DNA from: Flavobacteriales bacterium UBA1494
GTDB lineage: Bacteria; Bacteroidota; Bacteroidia; Flavobacteriales_E; Vicingaceae
Direction of reading: 5' to 3'
Length of the DNA: 64,000 bases
NCBI GenBank assembly: GCA_905182175.1
Contig: CAJJAT010000003.1
Coordinates: 124,001-188,000, forward strand
Below the pieces are notes generated by a model. That model searched no databases, was not told the origin of the DNA, and saw only the letters and a program-made list of their open reading frames with translations. The stretch's first letter is position 1. Each line of letters starts with the position of its first letter. Positions 8,807-17,476 of this stretch are shown piece after piece. Position numbers and translations under genes: made by a program.

Positions 8807-9012
8807 ATGGAAAAAGACCTTGTCAAAAAAAAATCGAAACTAATCAGCAAAAAGTACTATCTCTAAATTTTACAGAACAGGTACTACAAGCAACAAAGTG
8901 GCAGAACATCTCATTTATAGACAGTTTAGTGGATAATCGGAATTATCTGTACATAAATATGCCTCATTCCCATAGCCATGGGAATATAAGAAACCATGCA
9001 TATTTTCCTTGA
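8807..9012 (+). pseudogene. Remnant of a small protein following the sigma gene (probable anti-sigma-like)
   Basis: An ATG at 8807 begins MEKDLVKKK, then a run of nine A bases appears to hold a frameshift, after which another frame reads IETNQQKVLSLNFTEQVLQATK. A short acidic/basic N-terminus leading to a FTEQVLQ-type segment is common in small proteins encoded after ECF sigma factors in Bacteroidota, some of which are thought to restrain the sigma factor. The frame then runs to a stop at 9010-9012 without recognisable similarity (SHSHGN). The identity is an inference from position and one short motif. Confidence 0.35.
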
Positions 9013-9191
9013 AGACATAAATAACTTAGAATCAAATTTTCATAATGTGAAGCAAAGTACGCTTTTGATAATGAATAGTTTGTTTGTTGTTCTTACCTTC
9101 CCACATATGTTGTGAATATTAAAAAAAAGATAAATCTGTTATTTCCATCACTTAGAAAAACGGATTGATAATTAGGAAGTACTTTCCCTAA

Positions 9192-9232
9192 ACAAAGAAG
9201 CCTTTTCCAGTAAATGGAAAAGGCTTCTTTGT
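9192..9232 (-). terminator. Strong hairpin, terminator of the THX gene (possibly bidirectional)
   Basis: A perfect 18-base-pair inverted repeat (arms 9192-9209 and 9215-9232, five-base loop GTAAA). It lies about 17 bases beyond the stop codon of the minus-strand THX gene. The stem contains runs of T on either strand rather than a long separate U-tract. Confidence 0.7.
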
Positions 9233-9249
9233 GAATTTTAAGTTGAAAC

Positions 9250-9483
9250 TTAACCTTCTTTTTTATCCGCTGCTTTTTTAGCTGTTGGTTTTTTAGCTGC
9301 TGCAGGCTTCTTAGCCGCTGCTTTTTTTGGTTCCGCTTTATCCTCTATAGCTTTTGGCTCAGATTCTTCAGCCTTTTTAGTTTTAGCTTCAATTACAGGT
9401 TTTACTTCTTTGCGCTTTCTACTAACGCCATATGATCCTGCAGTTCGCTTACCTTTTTTTGTTTTAATATCGCCTCTTCCCAT
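9250..9483 (-). CDS. 30S ribosomal protein THX family
   Basis: A 77-residue, very basic protein. The first 27 residues (MGRGDIKTKKGKRTAGSYG, then VSRKRKEV) match the short Thx/PSRP protein that binds the head of the small ribosomal subunit in Thermus and is widespread in Bacteroidota. The rest is an Ala/Lys/Pro-rich tail (AEPKKAAAKKPAAAKKPTAKK), probably unstructured and RNA-binding; this tail makes it much longer than the Thermus protein. It is monocistronic, with a candidate -7 box upstream and a strong hairpin downstream. Confidence 0.8.
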   Translation of the reverse strand: MGRGDIKTKKGKRTAGSYGVSRKRKEVKPVIEAKTKKAEESEPKAIEDKAEPKKAAAKKPAAAKKPTAKKAADKKEG

Positions 9484-9524
9484 TTCGTAATTCTCTTTGT
9501 TAATCGTTAATATATGATTATAAG

Positions 9525-9532
9525 CAAAGATA
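9525..9532 (-). promoter_or_regulatory. Candidate -7 element for the THX gene
   Basis: Minus-strand TATCTTTG matches TAnnTTTG in full. It ends 41 bases upstream of the ATG and implies a leader of roughly 35 bases. Confidence 0.4.
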
Positions 9533-9646
9533 GAAAATTTGAACTAGTTTTCTAAATCTGACAAAATACTTTTTTTCCTAAGTGATAAATCGTCGACAGT
9601 CCATATCAATAAAATCGAAATGGGCTGTTAACAATATTTTTTGCTA

Positions 9647-10066
9647 TTAAAATCGCTCTAAATTTGAAAAGAAAAAATCTCCTTCAATTTTAGCATTTTC
9701 ATCACTATCAGAACCATGAACAGCATTTGCTCCTATAGATTCTGCGTATAACTTACGGATAGTGCCTTCGGCTGCTTCAGCAGGATTTGTAGCACCAATT
9801 AAAGTTCTAAAATCTGCTACAGCATTGTCTTTTTCTAAAATTGCTGCTACTATTGGTCCTGAAGACATAAAGTCTACTAATTCGCCATAAAAAGGTCTCT
9901 CAGCATGTACTTCATAAAATTGACCTGCAGTCTCTTTCGTTAATTCTGTGTACTTCATGGCAATAACCTTAAAGCCTGCACCATTAATTTTGTCTAATAT
10001 AGCTCCGATGTAGTTATTTTTAACTGCATCAGGCTTAATCATTGTAAACGTTCTATTCGTTGCCAT
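9647..10066 (-). CDS. ndk: Nucleoside diphosphate kinase
   Basis: A 139-residue cytoplasmic enzyme that transfers the gamma-phosphate of ATP to nucleoside diphosphates through a phosphohistidine. The family hallmark is intact as NAVHGSDS, with His117 as the phosphorylated residue; the N-terminal [14 protein letters not shown] carries the conserved lysine. Length and the acidic C-terminus ([12 protein letters not shown]) are normal. The gene is single, divergent from the exonuclease gene, with a candidate -7 box 21 bases before the ATG. Confidence 0.97.
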   Translation of the reverse strand: MATNRTFTMIKPDAVKNNYIGAILDKINGAGFKVIAMKYTELTKETAGQFYEVHAERPFYGELVDFMSSGPIVAAILEKDNAVADFRTLIGATNPAEAAEGTIRKLYAESIGANAVHGSDSDENAKIEGDFFFSNLERF

Positions 10067-10087
10067 AATCTTTTAATTTTTCGAGTG

Positions 10088-10095
10088 CAAAAATA
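10088..10095 (-). promoter_or_regulatory. Candidate -7 element for ndk
   Basis: Minus-strand TATTTTTG fits TAnnTTTG and predicts a leader of about 15 bases before the ndk ATG. Confidence 0.4.
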
Positions 10096-10162
10096 ACAAT
10101 TGAATACAGCTTAAAAGTTAAAAAGAGATTAAAAATGTCTTAAATAGTAAGGCCGAAAGAAT

Positions 10163-10170
10163 TACTTTTG
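10163..10170 (+). promoter_or_regulatory. -7 element placed four bases before the exonuclease start (predicted leaderless)
   Basis: TACTTTTG matches TAnnTTTG. The GTG start codon begins at 10175, four bases later, where Bacteroidota transcription is expected to begin. The same geometry is seen at smpB, bamD and recN. Confidence 0.5.
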
Positions 10171-10174
10171 AGAA

Positions 10175-11551
10175 GTGTATGCAATAGTCGATATAGAAAC
10201 AACTGGAGGAAGTGCCACTAGAAGCCGAATTACGGAGATTGCTATATATAAACACGATGGTAAAGAGATTGTAGATGAGTACCAAACACTCGTAAATCCT
10301 TGTCAGGACATACCTTATAATATTACTAAATTAACAGGAATAGATAATAATTTGGTAGCAAATGCTCCAGTTTTTATTGACGTTGCAGCTAAAATTGATG
10401 CTTTTTTAACAGATTGCGTTTTTGTAGCGCACAATGTTAATTTCGATTATGGTTTTATAAAAGCTGAATTTGATAGGGCAGGGCTCAATTTTAGAAGAAA
10501 AAAACTCTGTACTGTTCGCTTAAGCAGAAAATTGATGCCGGGTAAATTATCATATAGTTTAGGTAAGCTTTGCGCAAGCGAAGGAATTTCGTTGAATAAT
10601 GCTCACCGTGCTGCAGCAGATGCTAAAGCAACCGCTATATTGTTTACACAGTTGATGAAGATTGATAAAGAAGGATTTATTGAAAACGCGCTGAATCCGC
10701 TTAGCTTAGAGTCACTGATGCCTCCCAATATGCCCAAGGAAGATTTTTTAGCCCTTCCCAATAAACAAGGTATTTATTATTTGTTGAATCAAAAAAGAGA
10801 AGTCATTTATATAGGTAAGGGAAAGGATATCAAAAAACGAATTCACGCTCACTTTTCTGGTAACACAAATACAAAATCTAAATTTGATTTTGTGAAAAAT
10901 ATTTTTGGGATTGACTTTAAAGTTATTCCTAATACACTGTTAGTAGATATAATAGAGGCGACAGAAATTAAGAAACATTGGCCAATACACAATAGATCCT
11001 ATAAACGAATAACCTTAAATTTTGGGTTATTTAAATATACAGACCGCAACGGCTACGATCGGTTTAATTTCGGAAGATGTGGAAAGCACGACAAGCCATT
11101 AAAGTCATTTAAAAATTTAGCGGAGATAAAAGTGTTTTTGAAGGAAATGGTTGAGGATTATAATTTATGTCCTCGTTTATCAGGCTTGCAACCAATATCT
11201 TCAGGTAAATGTAATTATATTGAAGAATTAGAATGTTTTGGAGCATGCGAGGGAAAAGAAGATGCAGACCTTTACAACTTAAGAATACAACAAGCTATTG
11301 TGGAAAAAGTGAACAGAAATACCACTTTTGTTTTGAAGGAAGAGTCTTATGAAAGGGCTGAGCAGGCTGTCGTTCTTGTTGAAAATGGAAGATATAAAGG
11401 TTACGGTCATGTTCCGCTTTCGGTAGATTTGACGAATATTGAGCTTATTAAATCTCAAATTAATTCAGCATACGATGACCAAGACATGGCGATTATCGTA
11501 AACGGTTGTTTGAAAAAAGCAATGCCCGAAGATGTAGTATACATCAATTAA
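10175..11551 (+). CDS. DnaQ-like 3'-5' exonuclease fused to a GIY-YIG nuclease domain
   Basis: A 458-residue cytoplasmic protein. Residues 1-165 form a DEDDh exonuclease like the proofreading epsilon subunit of DNA polymerase III: Asp6 and Glu8 in IVDIETTGG, the middle Asp in HNVNFDYGF, and HRAAADAKAT with the general-base His and last Asp. Residues about 198-280 form a UvrC/Cho-type GIY-YIG endonuclease (GIYYLL, then VIYIGKGKDIKKRIHAHF). The remaining 180 residues are a UvrC-like tail containing several Cys (NLCPRLSG, KCNYIEELECFGACEG). This fusion is common in Bacteroidota and is thought to act in DNA repair. The start is GTG, since the next Met is far inside the nuclease domain. smpB follows nine bases later. 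Confidence 0.88.
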   Translation: MYAIVDIETTGGSATRSRITEIAIYKHDGKEIVDEYQTLVNPCQDIPYNITKLTGIDNNLVANAPVFIDVAAKIDAFLTDCVFVAHNVNFDYGFIKAEFDRAGLNFRRKKLCTVRLSRKLMPGKLSYSLGKLCASEGISLNNAHRAAADAKATAILFTQLMKIDKEGFIENALNPLSLESLMPPNMPKEDFLALPNKQGIYYLLNQKREVIYIGKGKDIKKRIHAHFSGNTNTKSKFDFVKNIFGIDFKVIPNTLLVDIIEATEIKKHWPIHNRSYKRITLNFGLFKYTDRNGYDRFNFGRCGKHDKPLKSFKNLAEIKVFLKEMVEDYNLCPRLSGLQPISSGKCNYIEELECFGACEGKEDADLYNLRIQQAIVEKVNRNTTFVLKEESYERAEQAVVLVENGRYKGYGHVPLSVDLTNIELIKSQINSAYDDQDMAIIVNGCLKKAMPEDVVYIN

Positions 11552-11556
11552 TTTTG
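11549..11556 (+). promoter_or_regulatory. -7 element four bases before smpB (predicted leaderless)
   Basis: TAATTTTG begins in the TAA stop codon of the exonuclease gene and ends four bases before the smpB ATG at 11561. It would give smpB its own leaderless transcript apart from read-through. Confidence 0.45.
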
Positions 11557-11560
11557 AAAA

Positions 11561-12022
11561 ATGGGAGAGAAACTGGTAAAGGAAATTAAAATAAGGAATA
11601 AGAAATCTTCGTTTTTATACGAGTTTTTAGAGAAGTTCGAGGCTGGTATTCAGTTAAGAGGTACTGAAATTAAGTCGATTAGGCTTGGGAAAGCGAGTAT
11701 AAAAGAAGGGTATTGTGCATTTAAAAATGATGAGTTGTTTGTATATAACATTGATATAACTCCTTATGAAAATGCAAGTTTTGCAAACCATGAATCAAAA
11801 AGACCAAGAAAACTACTTTTGCACAAAAAGGAAATTGAAAAACTAGTTAAAAAGAAGAGGGATGTTGGTCTAACAATAATCCCCACTTTGCTGTTTATTA
11901 ATGAGAATGGTTATGCTAAATTGAATATTGCTCTGGCAAAAGGGAAAAAAACAGCTGACAAACGCGAAAGCTTAAAAGAAAAAGATGCCAAGCGTCAAAT
12001 GGATAGAGCCAAGAAAGTTTAA
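11561..12022 (+). CDS. smpB: SsrA-binding protein SmpB
   Basis: A 153-residue protein with the SmpB barrel: KEIKIRNKKSSFLYEFLEKFEAGIQL followed by GTEIKSIRLGKASIKEGYC, and HESKRPRKLLLHKKEI. The basic C-terminal tail (KGKKTADKRESLKEKDAKR) enters the empty mRNA channel of stalled ribosomes. SmpB carries tmRNA to such ribosomes to tag the incomplete protein and release the mRNA. No ssrA gene is seen in this window. Length is normal. Confidence 0.97.
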   Translation: MGEKLVKEIKIRNKKSSFLYEFLEKFEAGIQLRGTEIKSIRLGKASIKEGYCAFKNDELFVYNIDITPYENASFANHESKRPRKLLLHKKEIEKLVKKKRDVGLTIIPTLLFINENGYAKLNIALAKGKKTADKRESLKEKDAKRQMDRAKKV

Positions 12023-12102
12023 CCGCTAATGGGCTTTTATTTCCCATTATCAACTTATTGTTAATTCTATCATTTAACTAAACAATATCAATTGTTTAGG
12101 GT

Positions 12103-12110
12103 TAATTTTG
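12103..12110 (+). promoter_or_regulatory. Candidate -7 element for the TonB-dependent receptor operon
   Basis: TAATTTTG, a full TAnnTTTG match ending 19 bases before the ATG, predicting a leader of about 14 bases. It lies in a 107-base gap after smpB. Confidence 0.5.
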
Positions 12111-12129
12111 CGTCGAATTTAAATTATTT

Positions 12130-14526
12130 ATGAAAAAACTTAGCGTATTATTTGTCAGCTCTCTATTTGCGTTTTTGAGTTATTCGCAAGAAGATTATAC
12201 CATAAGTGGATACATTACTGCAGCAGAATCTGGAGAGGAATTAATAGGGGCAACTGTTGCAGTAAGATCAATTGGCACCGGTGTAGGTGCTAATGTTTAC
12301 GGGTTTTATTCATTAACCTTGCCAAAAGGTACGTACGAAGTATCTTATTCTTTTATAGGCTATTCAGATCAACTGAAAATAGTTGAATTAACTTCAAATC
12401 AGAAGATCAGCATAGAATTAACTGAAAGTATCAATGAAATTGATGAAGTTGTAATTGAAGCGGAAGGTGCTGAGCAAAACATTAAGAGTATTGAAATGAG
12501 CGTTAATAAAATTAGCGCAAGAGACATTAAAAAAATTCCTGCTTTATTAGGCGAAGCAGACGTTATTAGAAGTGTCCTTCTTTTGCCTGGTGTTAGTACC
12601 GTTGGGGAGGGAAGCACTGGCTTTAACGTCAGAGGTGGAGGAATAGACCAGAATTTGGTATTGTTAGATGAGGCACCGGTGTATAATTCTTCTCATTTAT
12701 TTGGCTTTTTCTCTGTATTTAATCCTGATGCAGTAAAAAATGTAAAGCTGATAAAAGGGGGAATAGCTCCAGAATATGGTGGTCGACTTTCATCTATACT
12801 GGATGTTAGAATGAAGGAAGGAAACAGTAAGAAATTTACAGGATCTGGCGGTTTAGGTTTTATTTTTAGTCGTTTAGCGCTAGAAGGTCCAATAGGGAAA
12901 AATGAGAAAACTTCGTTTCTTGTTGCTGGAAGAAGGTCTTACGCAGATGTGTTGGCAAAGCCATTTTTGAATGAAGATTTAAAAGAAAGTAAATTTTATT
13001 TCTATGATTTCACAGCAAAAATTAATCATAGAATTAACGAGAATAATAGAATCTTTTTGTCAGGGTATTTTGGCAGGGATGTTTTTGGTTCAGGGTTTGC
13101 CTTTAATTGGGGAAATGCCACTGCAACAGCTAGGTGGAATCATATTTTTAATGAAAAATTATTCATGAACCTGACTGCTTTTTATAGTGATTATGATTAT
13201 TCTTTTGGTATTGAAGAGAGTGACCCTAGAGATGACTTCAATTGGTCAAGTAGCATTGTAAGTGGAAGTATTAAGCCTGACTTCACGTATTATTTGAATA
13301 ACAAAAACACAATAAAGTTTGGTGGTCAAATTATTTATTACGACTTCAAACCTGCTGAAGCTTCGTTTGTAAGTGATGGGCAGAGTAACAGTTTAAGCCT
13401 TCCTGAAAAGTTCGCAAACGAAAGCTCTATTTACCTGCAAAATGAGCAGAAAATTGGATCTAGGCTATCTTTGTTATACGGTGCGAGAATTTCTCATTTC
13501 CGATATGAAGGAGATAGAGAGCAAGAATTCTTTGATGGAGAAAATGGAATTAGAAAGGAATTGGAATCAGAAACATTAAATGAGTCAACTCTTCATCAAG
13601 TCAACATACTTGGTTGGAAGCCGTCATATCGTAATTACAAATCTGAAACAAACTATACCAACTTTGAGCCAAGGCTAGCTATAAAGTATGATTTGTCAGA
13701 AACTAGTTCGTTAAAGGCAAGTTACAATAGAATGAGTCAGTATTTGCATTTAATATCTAATACTGTTGCCTCAACACCTATTGATTTGTGGTTACCAACT
13801 ACAAATAATATTAAGCCTCAACTTGCCGATCAAGTTGCACTGGGTTATTTCAGAAATTTTAAGCAAAATAAGTACGAAGCTTCTGCAGAAATATATTATA
13901 AAGATTTCCAGAATCAAATTGATTACATAGACAATGCGGACATATTTTTTAATACACAATTGGAAGGAGATCTACTTGCGGGAGATGGGAGAGCCTACGG
14001 ATTAGAGCTCTATATTAAAAAAAACCAAGGTAAGCTAACCGGATGGATAAGCTACACTGTAGCTAGAACAGAAAGACAGGTGAACGGAATAAATAGAGAT
14101 GAATGGTATCCAACTAGATTTGATCGAGGCCATAATTTAAGTGTTGTTGGGAGCTATGAGTTAACCCCAAAATGGAGCTTTAATGCAAATTTTGTGTACT
14201 CTAGCGGAACACCGGCAACATTTCCAACCAATCGATATGAAATACAAGGAATTGTGCTACCGCATAACGATAAGGATGCACGAAATAATTACAGAATTCC
14301 TGATTATCATCGTTTAGACATTTCGGCAACCTTAACACCTGAAAATAAAAAGAAAAGGAAATTTACGGGCGAATGGGTTTTCTCTGTGTACAATGTATAT
14401 AATCGTCGAAATCCTTTCTCTATTTTCTTTGAACAGGATGAAGTAGACCCAAGAGTAACAAATGCAGTGCGTTTTTCAGTAATTGGAAATTTTGTGCCGG
14501 CAGTTTCTTATAACTTTAACTTTTAA
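12130..14526 (+). CDS. TonB-dependent receptor with carboxypeptidase-regulatory-like N-terminal domain
   Basis: A 798-residue outer-membrane protein. A signal peptide (about residues 1-19, ending SYSQ) is followed by a carboxypeptidase-regulatory-like domain (about 22-105, TISGYITAAESGEELIGATV and YEVSYSFIGY), a plug (about 115-225, VLLLPGVSTVGEGSTGFNVRG and VKLIKGGIAPEYGGRLSSILDV), and a 22-strand barrel. It probably imports a nutrient with energy from TonB; the substrate cannot be read from sequence. It lacks the SusC length and its partner is a DUF4249 lipoprotein, not SusD, a pairing frequent in Flavobacteriales. Five bases separate the two genes. Confidence 0.92.
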   Translation: MKKLSVLFVSSLFAFLSYSQEDYTISGYITAAESGEELIGATVAVRSIGTGVGANVYGFYSLTLPKGTYEVSYSFIGYSDQLKIVELTSNQKISIELTESINEIDEVVIEAEGAEQNIKSIEMSVNKISARDIKKIPALLGEADVIRSVLLLPGVSTVGEGSTGFNVRGGGIDQNLVLLDEAPVYNSSHLFGFFSVFNPDAVKNVKLIKGGIAPEYGGRLSSILDVRMKEGNSKKFTGSGGLGFIFSRLALEGPIGKNEKTSFLVAGRRSYADVLAKPFLNEDLKESKFYFYDFTAKINHRINENNRIFLSGYFGRDVFGSGFAFNWGNATATARWNHIFNEKLFMNLTAFYSDYDYSFGIEESDPRDDFNWSSSIVSGSIKPDFTYYLNNKNTIKFGGQIIYYDFKPAEASFVSDGQSNSLSLPEKFANESSIYLQNEQKIGSRLSLLYGARISHFRYEGDREQEFFDGENGIRKELESETLNESTLHQVNILGWKPSYRNYKSETNYTNFEPRLAIKYDLSETSSLKASYNRMSQYLHLISNTVASTPIDLWLPTTNNIKPQLADQVALGYFRNFKQNKYEASAEIYYKDFQNQIDYIDNADIFFNTQLEGDLLAGDGRAYGLELYIKKNQGKLTGWISYTVARTERQVNGINRDEWYPTRFDRGHNLSVVGSYELTPKWSFNANFVYSSGTPATFPTNRYEIQGIVLPHNDKDARNNYRIPDYHRLDISATLTPENKKKRKFTGEWVFSVYNVYNRRNPFSIFFEQDEVDPRVTNAVRFSVIGNFVPAVSYNFNF

Positions 14527-14531
14527 CCGTT

Positions 14532-15407
14532 ATGAAAATTAAAAATATGTTACTTGTATGTATCGCTGTTGTTACTTTTTCATCCTGTGAAGACGTAATA
14601 GACCTTGATTTAGACAATGGTAAAAATCAATTGGTAGTGGATGCCTTTATTAATAGTGACGACACAGTCCAAACCATTCGCTTGACTTCTTCTGCTTCCT
14701 ATTTCTCAAACGTGGCAACACCGGCGAACAATAGCTCTACAGTGCGAGTATTAGGGCCAAATAATTTAGTCTACAATTTTAACACAGATGGAGAAGGCAA
14801 CTACAATTATGACCCAAGTATTAATGGTGCAATAGATAGTATTGGTTATCCATTTATTCTGGAAGTTGAGCACAACGGAAACCTCTTTCGTGCAACATCA
14901 ATTTTAAATCCGGTACCGATTATAGATAGCATGCCATTTGATTTTGAGCCTGGTGGCTTCGGAGCTGAGGAGGGATATTATTCACAGTTTTATGCACGAG
15001 ATTTTGCGGGCAGAAAAGACTATTATTGGATAAAGCCTTTTAAAAATGATTCGGCTGTGTATGATGACCCTTCCTTCCTAATACTTTCGGAGGATGCTAC
15101 TTTTGGTGGAGATGCAGGGGATGGACTTGTGTTTATCGTTCCGTTAAGGGCCAGTATCACAAATTCAGAGGTGCCTTTTCTAGAAGGAGATACTTCATCG
15201 GTAGAACTTCACAGTTTAAATAACGATGCATATGAATTTTTAGATCAGGTGGTAAATACCTCAGGAAATGATGGATTATTTGCGGTGCCACCCTCAAACA
15301 TTCGTTCAAATATTTTAGATGCAGCAGGTAATTCACAAGATTTAGTCTTGGGACTATTTTCTATATCAGCTATTAGTAAATTTGAAGTTGTAATACCAAT
15401 AAAATGA
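14532..15407 (+). CDS. DUF4249 family surface lipoprotein
   Basis: A 291-residue lipoprotein: signal peptide with lipobox SSC (Cys19), then EDVIDLDLDNGKNQLVVDAFI, the typical opening of DUF4249 proteins. The rest is mostly beta, with GEGNYNYDPS and an immunoglobulin-like look. DUF4249 proteins are regularly encoded directly after a TonB-dependent receptor and are presumed to be its surface partner, as SusD is for SusC. The C-terminus is somewhat shorter than many members but ends with a normal stop. The last four bases overlap the start of the next gene. Confidence 0.85.
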   Translation: MKIKNMLLVCIAVVTFSSCEDVIDLDLDNGKNQLVVDAFINSDDTVQTIRLTSSASYFSNVATPANNSSTVRVLGPNNLVYNFNTDGEGNYNYDPSINGAIDSIGYPFILEVEHNGNLFRATSILNPVPIIDSMPFDFEPGGFGAEEGYYSQFYARDFAGRKDYYWIKPFKNDSAVYDDPSFLILSEDATFGGDAGDGLVFIVPLRASITNSEVPFLEGDTSSVELHSLNNDAYEFLDQVVNTSGNDGLFAVPPSNIRSNILDAAGNSQDLVLGLFSISAISKFEVVIPIK

Positions 15408-16213
15408 GAAATATAATAACAGTAGTTGTCCTAGTATCAATCATGAGCTCCTGCGGTTCTTCTAAGCCTGCAGTAAGTTCTTCTGGTAATAAAAGAGCAG
15501 ATAACCCAAAGATGAGTGCTGTTGTCTGGCAGCAAACAGCCGCTGAATATGAAGCATTGTGTTATCAGGCTTTTAATTTTGCATCTGCAAGGATTAATAA
15601 TACTGACGTTCAAAAATTGTACTCCACAGGCAGGACACCTGCAATTGTCTTAGATTTAGATGAAACTGTATTGAATAATTCTCCCTATAATGGGAGTTTA
15701 ATACTTAACAACAGCAATTACACGGCAGATACTTGGTATAATTGGAGCAAGAAAGCAAGGGCAGAATTAATTCCGGGAGCGAAAGACTTTATATATCTAG
15801 CTGAGGAAAAAGGTTTTGCTATTTATTACATTAGTAATCGAACAGAAGATGAATTGGAAGTTACACTAGAAAATTTAAAAGCTCTTGGTATCAGGGTACA
15901 AATGTCTCAAATGTTTTTTAAGAATGATGAAAGTTCTAAAACTGTTAGACGTGATTTCGTCAAAGAAGAGCATGATATATTCATGTTTATTGGAGATAAT
16001 TTAGCTGATTTTGATGATATTTTTGACGAAAAACTAACTGTAACAGAGCGAAAGAATGTAACTTACAAAATGAAAGAGAAATTTGGAAATAAATTCATTG
16101 TTCTGCCCAATGTAATGTATGGGGATTGGGAAAAAACATTAAAGTTAGATGACGCTAAATACGGCTCTTCAACTGAAAGAACTGGTATATTAAAGTGGAT
16201 CAAAGGTTTTTAA
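15404..16213 (+). CDS. 5'-nucleotidase, lipoprotein e(P4) family (HAD class C acid phosphatase)
   Basis: A 269-residue lipoprotein (Cys17 in IMSSCGSSK). The HAD motif I is DLDETVLNNSPY, motif II lies in IYYISNRTEDEL, and motif IV is MFIGDNLADFDDIF. The family dephosphorylates nucleotides such as NMN outside the cytoplasm in a magnesium-dependent reaction; Haemophilus e(P4) uses this for NAD salvage. AVVWQQTAAEYEALCYQAFN near residues 38-57 is the typical N-terminal signature. It overlaps the DUF4249 gene by four bases, so the three genes from 12130 probably form one operon; a link to uptake of a phosphorylated compound is an inference. Confidence 0.9.
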   Translation: MRNIITVVVLVSIMSSCGSSKPAVSSSGNKRADNPKMSAVVWQQTAAEYEALCYQAFNFASARINNTDVQKLYSTGRTPAIVLDLDETVLNNSPYNGSLILNNSNYTADTWYNWSKKARAELIPGAKDFIYLAEEKGFAIYYISNRTEDELEVTLENLKALGIRVQMSQMFFKNDESSKTVRRDFVKEEHDIFMFIGDNLADFDDIFDEKLTVTERKNVTYKMKEKFGNKFIVLPNVMYGDWEKTLKLDDAKYGSSTERTGILKWIKGF

Positions 16214-16441
16214 CTTATTAAATTATTGAGCAATATGTCCAGTGGTTCTTATTAATAGATTGATATCAAATTCGGGTTTTTAAGAATAGAAACTGATGTT
16301 TACTATGTACGTTGCACTACATTAATTTACTAAATTAAATGTTCAACGTGAAATTCGGTTGAATAAAGTATTTCCTTCAGGGTAAGAGTTACTTACAACT
16401 TCCAATTATTGGGGCTCACTTGAGTCCAACAAATAATAAAT

Positions 16442-16807
16442 ATGAGTGATAAAAAAACATTGGTGCTAGGTGCTTCAACAAATGCTTATCGGTATTCTAA
16501 TATAGCTGTAAAAAAACTTTTATCATTCGGTCACGAAGTTGTTGCAATTGGAATTAAGTCAGGTCGTATAGAGGGAGTAGAGATCCAAATCGATGGCGAA
16601 AACATTGAAAGAATTCATACAGTAACGATTTACATTAGTCCTAAAAATCAACATCAGTATTATGACTATATTTTAAATTTAAGCCCTTACCGCGTTCTAT
16701 TTAATCCAGGAACGATAAATATTGCATTTATGACGCTTTTAGGGAAAAATGGAATAGATGTAGTTGAGGCTTGCACATTAGTTATGCTTTCAGCGAATAC
16801 TTATTAG
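16442..16807 (+). CDS. CoA-binding domain protein
   Basis: A 121-residue cytoplasmic single-domain protein with the CoA-binding Rossmann-like fold: KTLVLGASTNAYRYSNIAVKKLLSFGHEVVAIG, and near the end RVLFNPGTINIAFMTLLGKNGIDVVEACTLVML. Similar small proteins (YccU type) bind CoA, but their role is unknown. It is preceded by a 228-base gap in which I see nothing distinctive. Its 3' end overlaps that of the convergent LON-domain gene by four bases. Confidence 0.8.
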   Translation: MSDKKTLVLGASTNAYRYSNIAVKKLLSFGHEVVAIGIKSGRIEGVEIQIDGENIERIHTVTIYISPKNQHQYYDYILNLSPYRVLFNPGTINIAFMTLLGKNGIDVVEACTLVMLSANTY

Positions 16808-17373
16808 TTCAATTGGAAATTTTGATTCAGGGTGTTCTCTTGTTCCCTAATTTTGCTCAAGAACCTAATTTCATTAATTAAAAAACTACTTAAAGATTTT
16901 TCGTTTTCTATAGCTATCAGTGAATTCTTTGTCTCTGTAGTTAGTTGTAGTTTATTTGCGATATAATACATGCTAAAAGGCTCAGGCTTCGTAATACTTT
17001 TTTGCATACTCGTAAAGTAATTTCTAAATTGGGTTATTAACTTATCGGTAGCTATGTTATTTATAACAATTCTATTAACGGTTACACCGGAATACATTTT
17101 TCCTTCTATAGTGCTTATCTCAGAAGTGATTTTTACAGATTGCTTTCCTCGCACTATGACGTCAACCGTGCCATCTGGATACTCATTGATTATTTGCTCT
17201 ATACAAACTGTTGTCCCATAATCTGGATTTTTACTATTGTCTTCATATAATATAACAAATTCTTCTCCATTCCTATGGTCACTAAATAACTCTCGATATC
17301 TAGGCTCGAAAAGATGCAGCGCTACTGATTCATCAGGTAATACAACAATGTTTAAAGGAAATACTGCTAACAT
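16804..17373 (-). CDS. LON substrate-binding domain protein
   Basis: A 189-residue cytoplasmic protein consisting of the LON N-terminal domain only: LPLNIVVLPDESVALHLFEPRYRELF is not exact in its first residues (FPLNIVVLP), then YPDGTVDVIVRGKQSVKI. There is no ATPase or protease domain. Free-standing LON-domain proteins are common in bacteria and are thought to bind proteins or act as adaptors, but their role is unproven. It is a single gene, convergent with the CoA-binding gene. Confidence 0.85.
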   Translation of the reverse strand: MLAVFPLNIVVLPDESVALHLFEPRYRELFSDHRNGEEFVILYEDNSKNPDYGTTVCIEQIINEYPDGTVDVIVRGKQSVKITSEISTIEGKMYSGVTVNRIVINNIATDKLITQFRNYFTSMQKSITKPEPFSMYYIANKLQLTTETKNSLIAIENEKSLSSFLINEIRFLSKIREQENTLNQNFQLN

Positions 17374-17462
17374 AATTTAAAGTTAAAAATAGAACCTATT
17401 AGAATTGAAAAAGTTCAAAAAATAGTTTTTTATTAGACTGAACATAGTTTTAATAAAGAGTG

Positions 17463-17470
17463 TAATTTTG
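17463..17470 (+). promoter_or_regulatory. -7 element six bases before a DedA-like gene
   Basis: TAATTTTG matches TAnnTTTG and ends six bases before the ATG at 17477. It contains an in-frame TTG at 17468 that could be mistaken for the start codon. A transcript from it would have almost no leader. Confidence 0.45.
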
Positions 17471-17476
17471 CAATTA

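Noticed and set aside
8644-9012. A 122-codon open frame as an intact gene
   Set aside because: Its first part is the region 4.2 fragment of the broken sigma factor in a shifted frame, followed by the remains of the next gene.
9013-9190. A small membrane protein downstream of the sigma remnant
   Set aside because: A stretch reading NSLFVVLTFPHML is too short and lacks a start; it is probably part of the decayed cluster.
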